Positions 13,501-25,200 of a DNA stretch of 64,000 nucleotides are shown here, piece after piece (the first letter of the stretch is position 1; every line of letters begins with the position of its first letter). Source of the stretch: Nyssa sinensis (Eukaryota > Streptophyta > Magnoliopsida > Cornales > Nyssaceae); NCBI GenBank assembly GCA_008638375.1, contig CM018048.1, positions 51,593,675-51,657,674 on the forward strand, given 5' to 3'. Below the pieces are notes generated by a model, which searched no databases, was not told the origin of the DNA, and saw only the letters and a program-made list of their open reading frames with translations. The position numbers were made by a program, and so were the translations under genes.

Positions 13501-14923
13501 TCATTTATTTAATTTTAATTTAGTAGATAGGGTGTGGACAACTATATATAAAAGAATTATTATCTGTGTTTTTGGGAAAAGAGAGGATTCAAGCTGATTT
13601 AATCACCCTCGAAGTGATTTAGGTGGATATCACCAGCCCAAGTGATCTAATCTCTCTCTCTCATTTTTGATTTTTTTTTTTTTTTTTACAATCTATTGGT
13701 ATTGTATTAGTTAAATGCTTAAAGTGACTAATGATGTCAGAACTCGTTTATCTCCCCACGTATGGCTGATAAATTGTATGCTTTTTTGATTTGGCTGAAC
13801 TTTAAAACCTGGTTTCAGATGCCAGAAAAGAAGCTTCTGTTCAAACTCTGGTTTATAATGGGAGCTATTATCCTTTGCAGCTCACTCTTGGATAAAGGAT
13901 TATACACAAACAACTCAAGAACCAAACAAGCACGAGAGCATAAGTTCCGGGCAACTGGAAACAGGAGGTGGTTCTTTCTCTACCCCCTTCATTACCAAAA
14001 ATAAGGCATCACCTGCAACCGTTTGTGGCCAAGAGGGAAATTCACCTGCATTCACCTGCAGATCATCATTTTCTTCTTTCCTGGTTGACAATGGCACACC
14101 TTGCTCAATACCTGGAGGCTTTTCTTTCAGCAGCTGCTGTGAATCAAATGCACCAGAATTCTCATCCCCAGTTCCCTCGATGCCAAGCTTTACATTCTTC
14201 AGTCCAAGTTCTGAAATTGAGCCTCGGAATGACTCAGTGCGTTCCGAAAGCCAAAATGTCAATACTGGATGCAAGTCATGGAGGTATATTTGTTTTCTAC
14301 ATATCAATTTCCTTACATTTTAATATTCTTGTATCAATGATCTTGGTTTTTTGGGTTGAATGATTATGTTAATGGTGTTTTATAATTGTTGAAGTGGTAC
14401 ACAATGAGATAACCGACGCATAGACTTTGTTCAGAAATTTACTTTCCATAATTAAGAAAATAAAGAAATTTTACCTCAGTATGAAGAACCATAAAGCTTG
14501 TTTCAAGCTAGGGCCAATATTCTTGTGATCTACATGTGGGGATAGTAAGAGGGTTCATGGTTTCCCACATTCATTTTTCCATGAGACATTCTTTGCTACC
14601 AATTGAGAACTGCAAAAACCTTGAGCTGAACTGTTTTCCTATTGGGACCTGCAGATTCCAGTTTGAGAAAGGTATTCGTTTTGCCAGATCCTTCTTCACT
14701 ACCCATTAAACACCTGTTCGGAAAAATGGAGCAGAGGACAGAACTTCAGAGGGGAGCTATGGGTGGGTCTAAGGTTTCGGGCATCCACAGCAAAAGGAAT
14801 CATACAATTGGACTTGGTGAGTTTGAGCAGCTTGATCTCATAGTGACTGAGTCTGTTATCCGTTGGGCATCTTGCACACATATTCCCAGTGCTCCATCTC
14901 TTAGATTGTCGCTTGTTTGCTAG
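10515..14923 (+). CDS. PEPRK1: PEP carboxylase kinase-related protein kinase (PEPRK1-type), Ser/Thr kinase
   Basis: Coding exons 10515-11103, 11205-11501, 13881-14283 and 14662-14923 join in frame to 516 aa, close to the usual length of PEPRK proteins. Kinase motifs in order: glycine loop GEQLGWGQFG (residues 45-54), ATP lysine K71 (ACKSI), catalytic HRDLKPEN (164-171), metal-binding DFG (187-189), activation segment GTVGSPFYIAPE (202-213), then the C-lobe WSAGVILYILLSG. The domain resembles CDPK and PEPC-kinase catalytic domains, but no EF-hands follow. Instead there is a Ser/Phe-rich tail ending in a conserved block (IGLGEFEQLD, VTESVIRWASCTH, PSAPSLR). These features mark the PEPRK group of the CDPK-SnRK superfamily, whose substrates are poorly known. 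Exon 4 uses the acceptor ending at 14661; the nearer upstream AG would break the frame. Intron 2 is 2.4 kb and carries a retrotransposon relic. PEPRK1 versus PEPRK2 cannot be settled by eye. Confidence 0.9.
13128..13760 (+). mobile_element. Possible LTR-retrotransposon relic (LTR plus primer-binding-site remnant) in kinase intron 2
   Basis: The stretch begins TGTTGTGGAAAATG, contains a TATATATAAAAG promoter-like box near 13540 and long T runs near 13670. It is followed at 13732-13746 by TGATGTCAGAACTCG, which resembles the TGGTATCAGAGC initiator-tRNA primer site of Ty1/copia elements. An ATGGCTGAT start (MADKL) follows at 13762, as in gag leaders. No second LTR and no pol frame are present. 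The right LTR border and a target duplication were not found, so this is tentative. Confidence 0.3.
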
Positions 14924-16263
14924 AAGAATGGAAAAGAGATACATAATGAATGAGGAAATGGAACTCCTGATAGGAGCTAGATGCAGTAATTGGTGAATCC
15001 GAGGAGCTGAACTCTGGCGTATAGGATCGCCATGGTTTTGTTGATGTGGTGTGTGATAAGAGTGATGATGCTTTTCTGATTTGGTAGGTTATTATTAGTT
15101 GTTATTACTAAGCTTGTCTTATATCGGCTAGTTGGAACTTAATTATTGCCAATTCAGTTTCTACAATCATATTGTGAACTGGGAGAGTGTTTAAATATAA
15201 TTTATAGTCCAAAATAAAGTTGTTGGAGATTTCCTTTCTTTTGCTGAATTATTGTATGGAAACCATTTATTCAACTAGTCTGGCACTAAATAGTTAGAAC
15301 AAGGACTTAGTTGAGTTGAGAAACTATTTAGCCAAACCCAAGTCACACCTTAATCTTCAAAACCACACTAATCAGGTACTACTTAGACCATCTTATTAAT
15401 TTAAGATGCGAGAAGATTTTCATTCTAAAGAGTGTTTACAGTTGCAGCACACACTCAATATATACATATTATATATTAATTGCCACATACCCAATATATG
15501 TGTGTGTATTTGAGTGTGTGGTAATATGTACACAGACATGTATAAATAATATAAAGAATGCTTATGCACTTGCAGTTCCAAAATAGTAAGTACATTCTTT
15601 TCTTAGTATTGAACAGAGTTTGAGATTTTGATATGTGGTTCTGTTGTGAACTTGGAAAATCCTCATACTACTGAATGTGAAATTCGAAAGGTAGGACACA
15701 GTTCCCAATCTTTTTAAATTTTATTATTATTTTATAATTTTGTGTGTGTGAAAAAGCTTTTCAATGCTCTGGACATTTAAAGTGTTGGAAGATTTGAAAG
15801 GGAATAAAAAAAAAAAAAACAGAAGAAGAAACAAAGTGAATAGTTGTTCAACAGAAGAACTTGCGTTTGCCAGGGTCCACTGCTTGGAAGTTGGAATTCA
15901 ATTATCATAACCCTTGAACTATGAACGCTCAATGCTTAAGAAGAAATTCCTGTAAACCATCACTGACAAAGGCGAGAACATTCTTTTGAAGAAAAAAAAA
16001 GCACATTTATCAAAGCCAAGCAAAACATATGCGTATATGAGTTCTTGAAAAGCTTCTGCAACAGAACATTACTTCTCAATATGATACAGGTGCACTAGCC
16101 TCTTATACCTTGTTGTACATATGGATAGATGATATATCATTGACTTGTAAATATTGCCCCTGCTAGCTAGTTTTTTGGACGAAGGGCTGGCTTTGTTCCA
16201 ACAAAATCACCCTTCACAAAATTCTAAGCATCCAAATAAGGAAAAAACACGTCGATCCAAGGA
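14924..16263. other. 3' region between convergent kinase and NUP50 genes
   Basis: Downstream of the kinase stop there is an AATAAA at 15213-15218 that could direct polyadenylation. The remainder is AT-rich, with a TA/TG-rich stretch around 15460-15550. No gene is recognised. The two genes converge here, so their 3' UTRs may lie within about 1 kb of each other. Confidence 0.5.
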
Positions 16264-19200
16264 TTACAACATTACATTTGTAATTTGTTGGAGCTCCAGG
16301 TGATACAATGAGATTGTGTCACTTTGTGTACATTTCAAGCAGTCGGAGCATATTCCTGAATTGCTGCTATCCAGCTTATTCCTATCCTCCTCGGTTTTTG
16401 TCCTTATTAAGAAGGTACGTGCCACAACACTATTATTGTCGCTACCATCATTCTCACCCTACAGAAACCAAAAAAAACGAAAATGAAAATGAAATTATTC
16501 ACCATAAACTGCGTAAAAGACAATGATCCAAAAAGTAAGGAGAAATTTATATATATGCATAAAACAGGACCTATAAGAATCATTCCTGCATATTTATTCC
16601 TTAAGAGACTTGTACATGCAGCACAAACCGTGAGTCACTATTTGATGGCCTCACAAATCAATTCTAGGACAAAAGTCACTATCATCAGATGATAGAAATA
16701 AAAACCAAAAAAAAGGAATGGAATTAAAAAAAAAATTCGTAGATGGCAGAATATACTGAAGTTTGCATGACATATTAAACCCGTTCACACTTTGTTATCC
16801 ATTACTTCCCAAGACACAACTAGATCATTTTTAAAGTTCATTACAAAAGAAAAAATGGATTCATCAACCAGAATCACATAACAGAAATTTGAACAATTTC
16901 ACATTAGACTACTCAAAATGTTTATATACATGAAATGTGCAGGAAACAAGGCTGAAATATCTCATTTCTTGCATGGTGCTTCAACATTTAGTTAAACCTT
17001 CCGTTAATTCTATCCGGTTAGCAGGTTTTGAAACACCATGCAAGAAATAAGATATTTCAGGTTTGTTTCCCGCACATTTCATTATATAAACATTTCAAAG
17101 GTTTAGGAGTGTGTGGTACATTTATATTTATTAATTAATTTCTTCATTTCTGTTGCAAAGCAGAAACTCCAGCATTTCAAAGGAAAGTCAGATATACGTG
17201 GAACATGGGTTGCTATAAAATTCATTGTTTCCTAAACCAACCAGAGATCTACGAAAAAAGCGATGCTTATGAATAGCAAAGATGTATTACCGAGGTATGG
17301 AATATTGCTACAATGGAATTTTTCTGCACATTTGTCTTGATGCCTGGATATAACAATGCATTAAGCAACACTCTACCCACCTGTCATGAAAAAAAGGATA
17401 AACTTAAGTCCCCATGTATATGTGATGTAAAACCAGGGGGAGGGGGGTCTTACTAAAATTGTAAAAAAAGGAAATAAATGTTGTAAAATTGTATATTCAA
17501 CATTGCTCAGTATATCGGTCTTTCTTGCTGCAGAGGATTATAATAAAGTCCATTCAAAAGTAAAACTAAAACCCTGTTGACAGACAATCAGTCAACTTGT
17601 TTACTGGCACTTAATTTCGGCACAAGAAGAAATATACATACTGATTTACCCAAACTTTCTTGATATTATTTATTAAATGCCTCCGTCTTTTATAAGCAAC
17701 CCCCTTTTCAAAATAAACAAAAGAAAAACTAATACAATACGAAAATTAATGAACAACTCAACTCAACTCAAGAAGGCTTAATCCACATGGATCCATCGTC
17801 TCAAGTCAATTCTTTGTTAAGCCATCCTTCTCAAATCCAAGGCAGTCAAGTTCTTTCTCACAGCCTTAATCCATGTTCTTTTAACTTCCCCTTCCTCTCT
17901 GCAGCTTCAACTTAGATCAAATCACTCACTATACTGTCTGGAACATTAAAGTGATCTACATTGCACTACTGATCCCAAAAAAAAAAAAAGTGGTATACAT
18001 CGCATGTAGTCAAACCACAAGGGACCCCTATGGTAACTCAACTGGGGTTGGGTTTGAGAGAAATCAGTCAAGGGAATTTTCTTTATCATGAGGGAGAATA
18101 ATACTAAGGGTATGTTCAGAAGCAACCTCATAGTGGTATTATCATAACTATTTTTTGATAAGTACTAATATTTATTACTATCGTACTACTAATGGTGCTG
18201 CTGCTGCCTCTACTATTATTTTCTTTTTGGTTTTTTTTTTTTCTTCTTTTTGGGTTTTGGGTGGGGGGGGGGGGGGGGGGGGGGGGGAAGGGGTTGGTGA
18301 AGAAAAAGTTCAATAATTGCTAGGTTTCTAACTTTTCTTCAAACTCTAAAATGTCTTGCAAAATTTTTCTGGAAAAAGCTGATAATTTCCAGTTTATCTT
18401 TGTAATCATTACAATTGACAAGCAGAGCACAATCTAGATCCTTGTAGAGAGAATTTTAATAACAGGTATTTCCTCCCAGAATTTCTGCCAAACATAAAAA
18501 GTCATCATCTCCCAGTTACTAAAAAATTCTTAGGTCAAATCACAGTATTCCTGCGACTACCATTATACCAATTTAATTCTCATCTAACTTCTCTCCTATT
18601 CTATCAGTTATAGGGAGGACCACAATCCAATTTAATTTTCATCTAACTTCTCTCCGATTCTATCAGTTATAGAAAGGACCACAATTACTATACCCCTGAA
18701 TTATAGTCGCTAATAATGCATAAAGAGTCCAATAGAGGTGCAAAAGGTTAAACAACTGTCAGACTACTGAACAGTCATTGCCACTTTACAAGTCGTAAAA
18801 GATGAAAAAATAATAATTTTCTTTTTTCACTTTCCAAACAAAGTATTAAAAAAAGAAGAAGCAAAGATGCATTATTTATGATATCAAGATTTAAAGCTAA
18901 ATTCAGTACGTGGAACCAAAATATGTCATAAGGAAACATACATCATTTCGAACAAGAATTGTCGGTTTGGAATCTTTTGTGCCCTTGCTAACGCCCTCTT
19001 TACATTTAATTGAAAGCTGACCTGTGCCTTTATCTTTCCATGCATCTTTATCTGCTGGATCACTTGACTGAACATTCAGGAAAAAGAAAAAAAAAGAACC
19101 AACCAGTTAGAACCTAACATCAAATGATACAACACAAGTAGGTATATGGATAAATTATACCCAACTAATCACTACAATAAAAATATGATTAGATGTGTCA

Positions 19201-22200
19201 ACTAAAAACACAAACCAATCAACATAGTTGACACACATCACAACAAACCACTATACAACATGGAGGGTAGGAAGTGTTTTTTTTTTTTTAACTATATATT
19301 TTTTTTTTTGTATGTGTGCATTGGTGGGTAACTGGGTGGTGTGGCAGGTGTGTGCATCAGTAAGTCTTCATATTCATCTAACTGTTAAATGCATATAGAA
19401 ACTACAAATAAAATGACAGATATGAAGCAATATATTACTTATCCAAATACATCTAACATCAGGACATATTTGAAGTAGAAAACTAAATTGTCTTATCATT
19501 CTAATAAAGTAACAAAGAATGTACATTTTTCCTGCTACAAAAAAATCAGTAAAACACAGAACTCAGACCGAAAAAAGGAATATATATCCAGTCTCAGAAT
19601 GATATCATAAAAAAATTACCTTCACATAAAGCTTGCATTTGACTTCATGTACGACAATAACACCCTTCTCTTCAGTCTTTTTCACAGATGGGCTACTAGG
19701 CTGCTCCACATCATCTTCTAATAACGCCCCCAAAAAAAATAATCAAATTCAATAAATTAATAAAAAGATGAAAATACATTCCCAAGCAAACAACAAGCTC
19801 CCTTTGCAGACCATATATAATCCAAACAAATTCCCCAGAGCAGTTAATTCTTAAAGTTCTATGAACATGACAAACAAGAAATGGTCATTTCATTATAGTG
19901 AGGCAATTTTTTGGTGGTCCACATGCACTGACCAAGAAACGTGGACCAATATAAGTTTCACTTAGAACCAAAAGAGCAAATCTTTAGTGAAAAGACACCT
20001 TCTGGTTGATAAAAGTGAAAATAGCCAGAAAATGAATTCATAATATAATAAGATTGATCTGGGTTTCTAAGGAATTCAGAGTTATGGAGGCATGCATGTT
20101 ACTCCTTCATTTACCCTACAAACTCTTTTGTCACTGACAATAAGGGAAAATTTCAGAAACCATAAACAAAAACATTTGAGTTATTTTGTCTTTTGAATGT
20201 GGTGTGCAGAAGATGTTTTCAAATTTTTTATTTTACTATTATATATTGCATATATTCACTGTCCAAGGGATGCCAATATTTTTTAGTTCTTTGACCATTT
20301 CAATCAACAACTAGTCTATCAAAATAGGGAAGAAAGACAAAGCAAGAACAAAATTTCATCCAGGAGCACAATGAGGGAGAGAGGAGCAGAGCACATCTAT
20401 TCAAGTGAAGAAAAAAATAATTCTAATGTGGCATGTAATTTATAAAGAACGTTTAGAAGTTATGGCTCCCGGTTGGTGAGGATTCCAGCTTCTAAAATCT
20501 CGAGGTCTAGGAGTTGAAAGATATATAAAAGCCAACTCTCAAAAAATTTAATAGATATTTTTCTATATGAATTTATAAAATGAAATTTAATAAATAAAGT
20601 AGTCTTGACAAATAATCTAATGCACAGACAAAGCAAGAGAAGTTTCCGAAAAAAATAAAATAAAAATTATGATTTTTTAATACTGAAACATATATTATGG
20701 CGAGATATTTAAATCAACAAAAAATTACACGTGACAGTAATAAGATAATTCTGCATAGAACAGAATTTTATATGAATATAATGCTCTATGCTCCCAAGTT
20801 TTCCCAAATCTTGCCCTAAGGTTCAACAACCCTTCCAGTTTCTCCTTTTGGCTTTCTGCCCATTAAGAGGATATCTCTTTGGGCAGCCAAGTTTGCAATC
20901 CAAAGAGGCCAAGTCAGAAGGCTCAGAACCAAAAATTTCAAGGCTAAAAAAGTCACGGAATTCATTCATGTTCTCACTTACGTTTTCCACCACATTATTT
21001 CATCGAATATTGTCCCAAAGAAAAAGTAAATACAAACATATAAAATGAGTAATAAAAATATGTTCCTTAGTCCAATAGGCTCCCAGGTTGCCAATCCAAT
21101 AAAAGATCAAGTTTCCTAAATGTTAGTTTATGACTTGAACCAAGTAATGGTGAATTCATATAAAAGATTGCTTATCCCCCAGACCTCTAAAGCAAGAGGG
21201 TTGTTCAACTATAAGAAGGAAAAATGCTGTTGTACGGTGAATACTCTGTGATACCGCCGACTCTTGTAACTTAATCCTAGCGGACAGTAGCTCTGATAAT
21301 TCTTAATTCGAGCATGGCCCCAGATGCTCTAAAGGTACATCAAGCTGGCATTCCTCTTCATTATTTACTATTCTTGTAAATTGTTGACAACTCTCAATAT
21401 GCACTGTATTCCATCAATAAAAAGAAACCAACAACCAGTAATACATTGTGCACACCTACTTGCCAAATTTAAGCCAGCCACACACACATATATAAAACCC
21501 AGGAACCTAGGCTAGTGTCATGGGGTAGTTAAGTCACCAAAAACTGAGGCTAGCCCGTGATGGCATTGCCTCTGCATCCGGCCACATAAATTCACTAAAT
21601 CAAAGCCAATGCAAGTACATGGAAAAACACTTACCCAAACCTTTTATTCAACTCTTTGAATACAAAGGAAACACTCCGCAACCACCAAGGCTTACAATAG
21701 CACTAGGCACTGTGCTAAAACTCACACTGCTCTCTACAGTTCTCTCTCTGCCAAACACTGGCAATACATATACACATATATAGACACATTCTAGCAGTTA
21801 CAGACACAAAATCCCTATACAGATGCCACTTTTCCTAGAGCAGTTGTGTGTGACACCTGCTTGTCTTTGGCACAGCCACCTGTCCGAAGCAATTAAGCCA
21901 CCCGCCCGTCTTGCTACCACCTATGTCCCAGCAGTTACCAAGGCTCTCTGCCTTTTTGCCATCTGTGTGCAACAGTTATGCAAGCCACCTGCCTTGCCCC
22001 AACAACTGCCACGTGTCCTCACAGTTGCCTTCCTCAACTGTAGCCATGATATGCATTGCGCCTCATGATCACAACAGTTATGGCTCATGTGTCTGCCACC
22101 ACATCAACTACTAGAGACGTGGCAGTTAATTCCACTAACTACAATGTGATGAGTCACACACCACATCAACCCATGTTAGCTATCATAACTACCTCAACTA

Positions 22201-25200
22201 ACCATGTCTGAAGCCACCAAACATTTCCCACAAACTTGGAGGATGTCCTAATCATGACACCTCTAACCGTCACCATATGTATGAACTGCATGCATAGCCA
22301 CATTGTCTTAGCCCATCCATGTCTAAGACTAACATTTGAACCAGCTCTGGTGCACACAAATTTTTCCACTGGTACCCAATACATGAGCGCCAACTCGGCT
22401 CAACCAAGCCACTTCCATGTTGGGGTTGCATCCATGCCATGCCCACACTACCAACAACATTAATCCACTTCGAGCATCAAAGGCCCATCCTTGGTAGTCA
22501 AGCCACGAGTCAACCCCATGAACCACCCCACTTGAGCTAGAACCAACCAAGACACACCAACGGAACCTTGGGGTTGTGCGAGCCATGCCGCCCACGGTTT
22601 GCCCTTGGCATACCTCCCTTATGCCTTGGGGTGGGGAGAACTCATCTCCCCCCTATGTATGTCAAACTAACAATTCTCAGGTGATAGGAGGAGACATCAT
22701 CTCTTTATTTTTGATCATGTCAATTTCTACTTGCAGGGAGTCACCCCCCCCCCCCCCCCCCCCAAAACCCAATATATATGTATGTATGTAAATATGTATG
22801 TATGTATGTATATATTTTTGATAGGTAAATGAAGATTTCATAGAAGCCTGAGAAGGACAAAGAAACAATTACATCATGATTTTAGACTCCCCAAAGAGAC
22901 TACAAAAGAATCTATACACAAGGGGTAAGCTTCTAGCACCCAAAAATACAAAAGGTGTAAGATCATATTTTTGAATCTACAAGGGGTTGTAAATTCCGCT
23001 TCAAAAATTCAACTATTTCTCTCTTTCCATATACCCCAAAAAATACAAAGAGGAATGAGCCTCCATGCCCGCGTTACATCACGATCCACCTGAGATTTGT
23101 CCCACATTCTAACCACACTTTCAACCGATCGAGGCATCACTCACAAAAAACCAAACAGCAATAAACGCACTTGCCAAATATCTCTCGCAAACAAACAATG
23201 AAGCAACAAATGATTATTATTCTCTTCTTCCTCCCAACAAATCACACACCTATTTGCCAAGGAAAACCCTCTTCTTTGGAGATTATCTTGAGTTAAAATA
23301 GCTCTCCAAAGAACAAACCAAGCAAAGAAAGCCACCTTTGACTCAGCTCAAAATCCGTTGGACACCCAAAATATCGCTGCTAGCTATGAAGCACGACCAC
23401 TCTATTTTGGCTCACGTGTTTGTGTCGGATACCAACACTCTCAGACAAGTGTTGGACACGCAAAAAAAGAGTATCCAATTTTATTTTATTTTATTTATGA
23501 ATTTTGAACACATTATGGACATCTTTTCTTTTTTTTTGTTCCTTCTTTTTCTTTTTGGTTTTTTTTTTGGTTATAGTACCTTTATATACACACATACACA
23601 CACATATAGAAAATTTATATATATTCAATGTGTTCCTGACGTGTTCGTGTCCTACTTTTTTGAGAAATAATGCGCCTGCGTGTCCGTGATTCTTAGGCTA
23701 TTAGTCACCTGACTGCCATGTCTTGCTGCAAGGTGCCACCAAAACATGTCACGATCCATCCAAAATAATTAGGGTGTGACACCTACCAAGCTACCAACCG
23801 CAACCTTCAATCACGCGGCCAACAATGAAGCAGGGAGCTCGGTAGCTCTACACCCACAAAACCAGGTAAAGCGAGTCTTAGACCTTGCTGTAGCCCTCAA
23901 GGGGATATGCACTCCGCATGGGAGACTCGAGCCTAGGACCAAGGCTTAATAAGGCACTCGAGGTTATTTGCTTGCCAACTGAGCTACCCCCTAGGTTTCA
24001 AATTTAAGCCAGATATTGAAAAATGAGACTGCCCTTCACATACTTCAGAATTTAATGATTAACTAGAATCCATCTATTAACACAATACAGAAAAACTAGG
24101 AAAAAAAAAAACTAATGAATCAGAAACTTTAAGATGCATTACAAATTGATTGTATCAAATGAATACTGTAGACAACATGAGCGTAAAAAGGTATAACAAG
24201 ATTATGTTCATCTAAGAATAACTTAAAATGAATTTGACAATTAATAATATAAAGTAAGAAAAGTTTCCATGTCTTACCACCATCCACATCATTTGAAGCA
24301 TCACGATTTAAGGGAACTGAACTTTGGCTTCCTAAAACATACGAAAGCGTGAGTTAAGAATTTACATCAATCCAATGAAAGCTAACATGTAAATGTAATT
24401 ATTTTTCAGTTCTGCGCAGTGCAAACGAGTGAAAAATTGGTGTAGATATTTAAAGGTGCCAACAATGTTTTGATTTCCAAACCTCCAATTCATTTTCATT
24501 TGCTCCCACAACTTTTATTCCAAAAGTCAACATTATATATGCAACACACATGAGAACTTGACATGAAAAAATAGACCGTAGAGTTATGATTGACATTAAT
24601 GTTTCTTTATATAAAAAATTCTTCAACCTCTTTATCTTTATGATGTGACAGAAAAGATCATTTTACTACTGTAACATTACAAAATGAATTCCTTTAGCCA
24701 AAAGGAAAATGGCAATACACGTGAAGATTGACTGAGGCCAGATAAATCCTTGTGTCATACAAAAACAGCAGATGCCAAAAAACGTATTGCTAACCATAAT
24801 GGCAACAAAGTTGATTACAGTTGATAAGTGTTAAAGTAACACATGTCGAAATCAAAATGGTGATATAAATTACAGGCAAATAAAAAACTAAAACACATAA
24901 GCTGAATTACAGTGGAACTCTAAAGCAAAAATAGAAAGAAAGAAAGAAAGAGAAAAAAGTACCACTGAGAAACAAAATGAGAAAAAATAATCTCATGTGG
25001 GTTTTTTTATTGTTATGCATAAAGACAAGTGGCGGCACCAAAAAGGAGGATGACTTGGTTCAATTTGAAGGTGATATAGAGAAAAGTAAGCCCAAAGAAC
25101 TTAATTGAAGTTATGCCACTGGTTCGTGAAAATGGTAAACTAGTTACCAAAGTAGGTGAGCCTCGGGAACGTTTTTCCTTTCCTCCACCCAGCCCACCTA

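Noticed and set aside
13915..14307. 130-codon frame on the - strand
   Set aside because: It is the antisense shadow of kinase exon 3.
14642..14661. Alternative start or acceptor for the last kinase exon
   Set aside because: Using the nearer AG at 14654 shifts the frame and gives an early stop. The acceptor ending 14661 keeps the conserved C-terminus in frame.
18128..18313. Proline-run peptide on the - strand
   Set aside because: It is the translation of the 25-G homopolymer.
23921..23993. tRNA gene (A and B boxes on the - strand)
   Set aside because: The acceptor and anticodon stems do not pair and the region continues into unrelated sequence, so a tRNA-derived SINE fits better.
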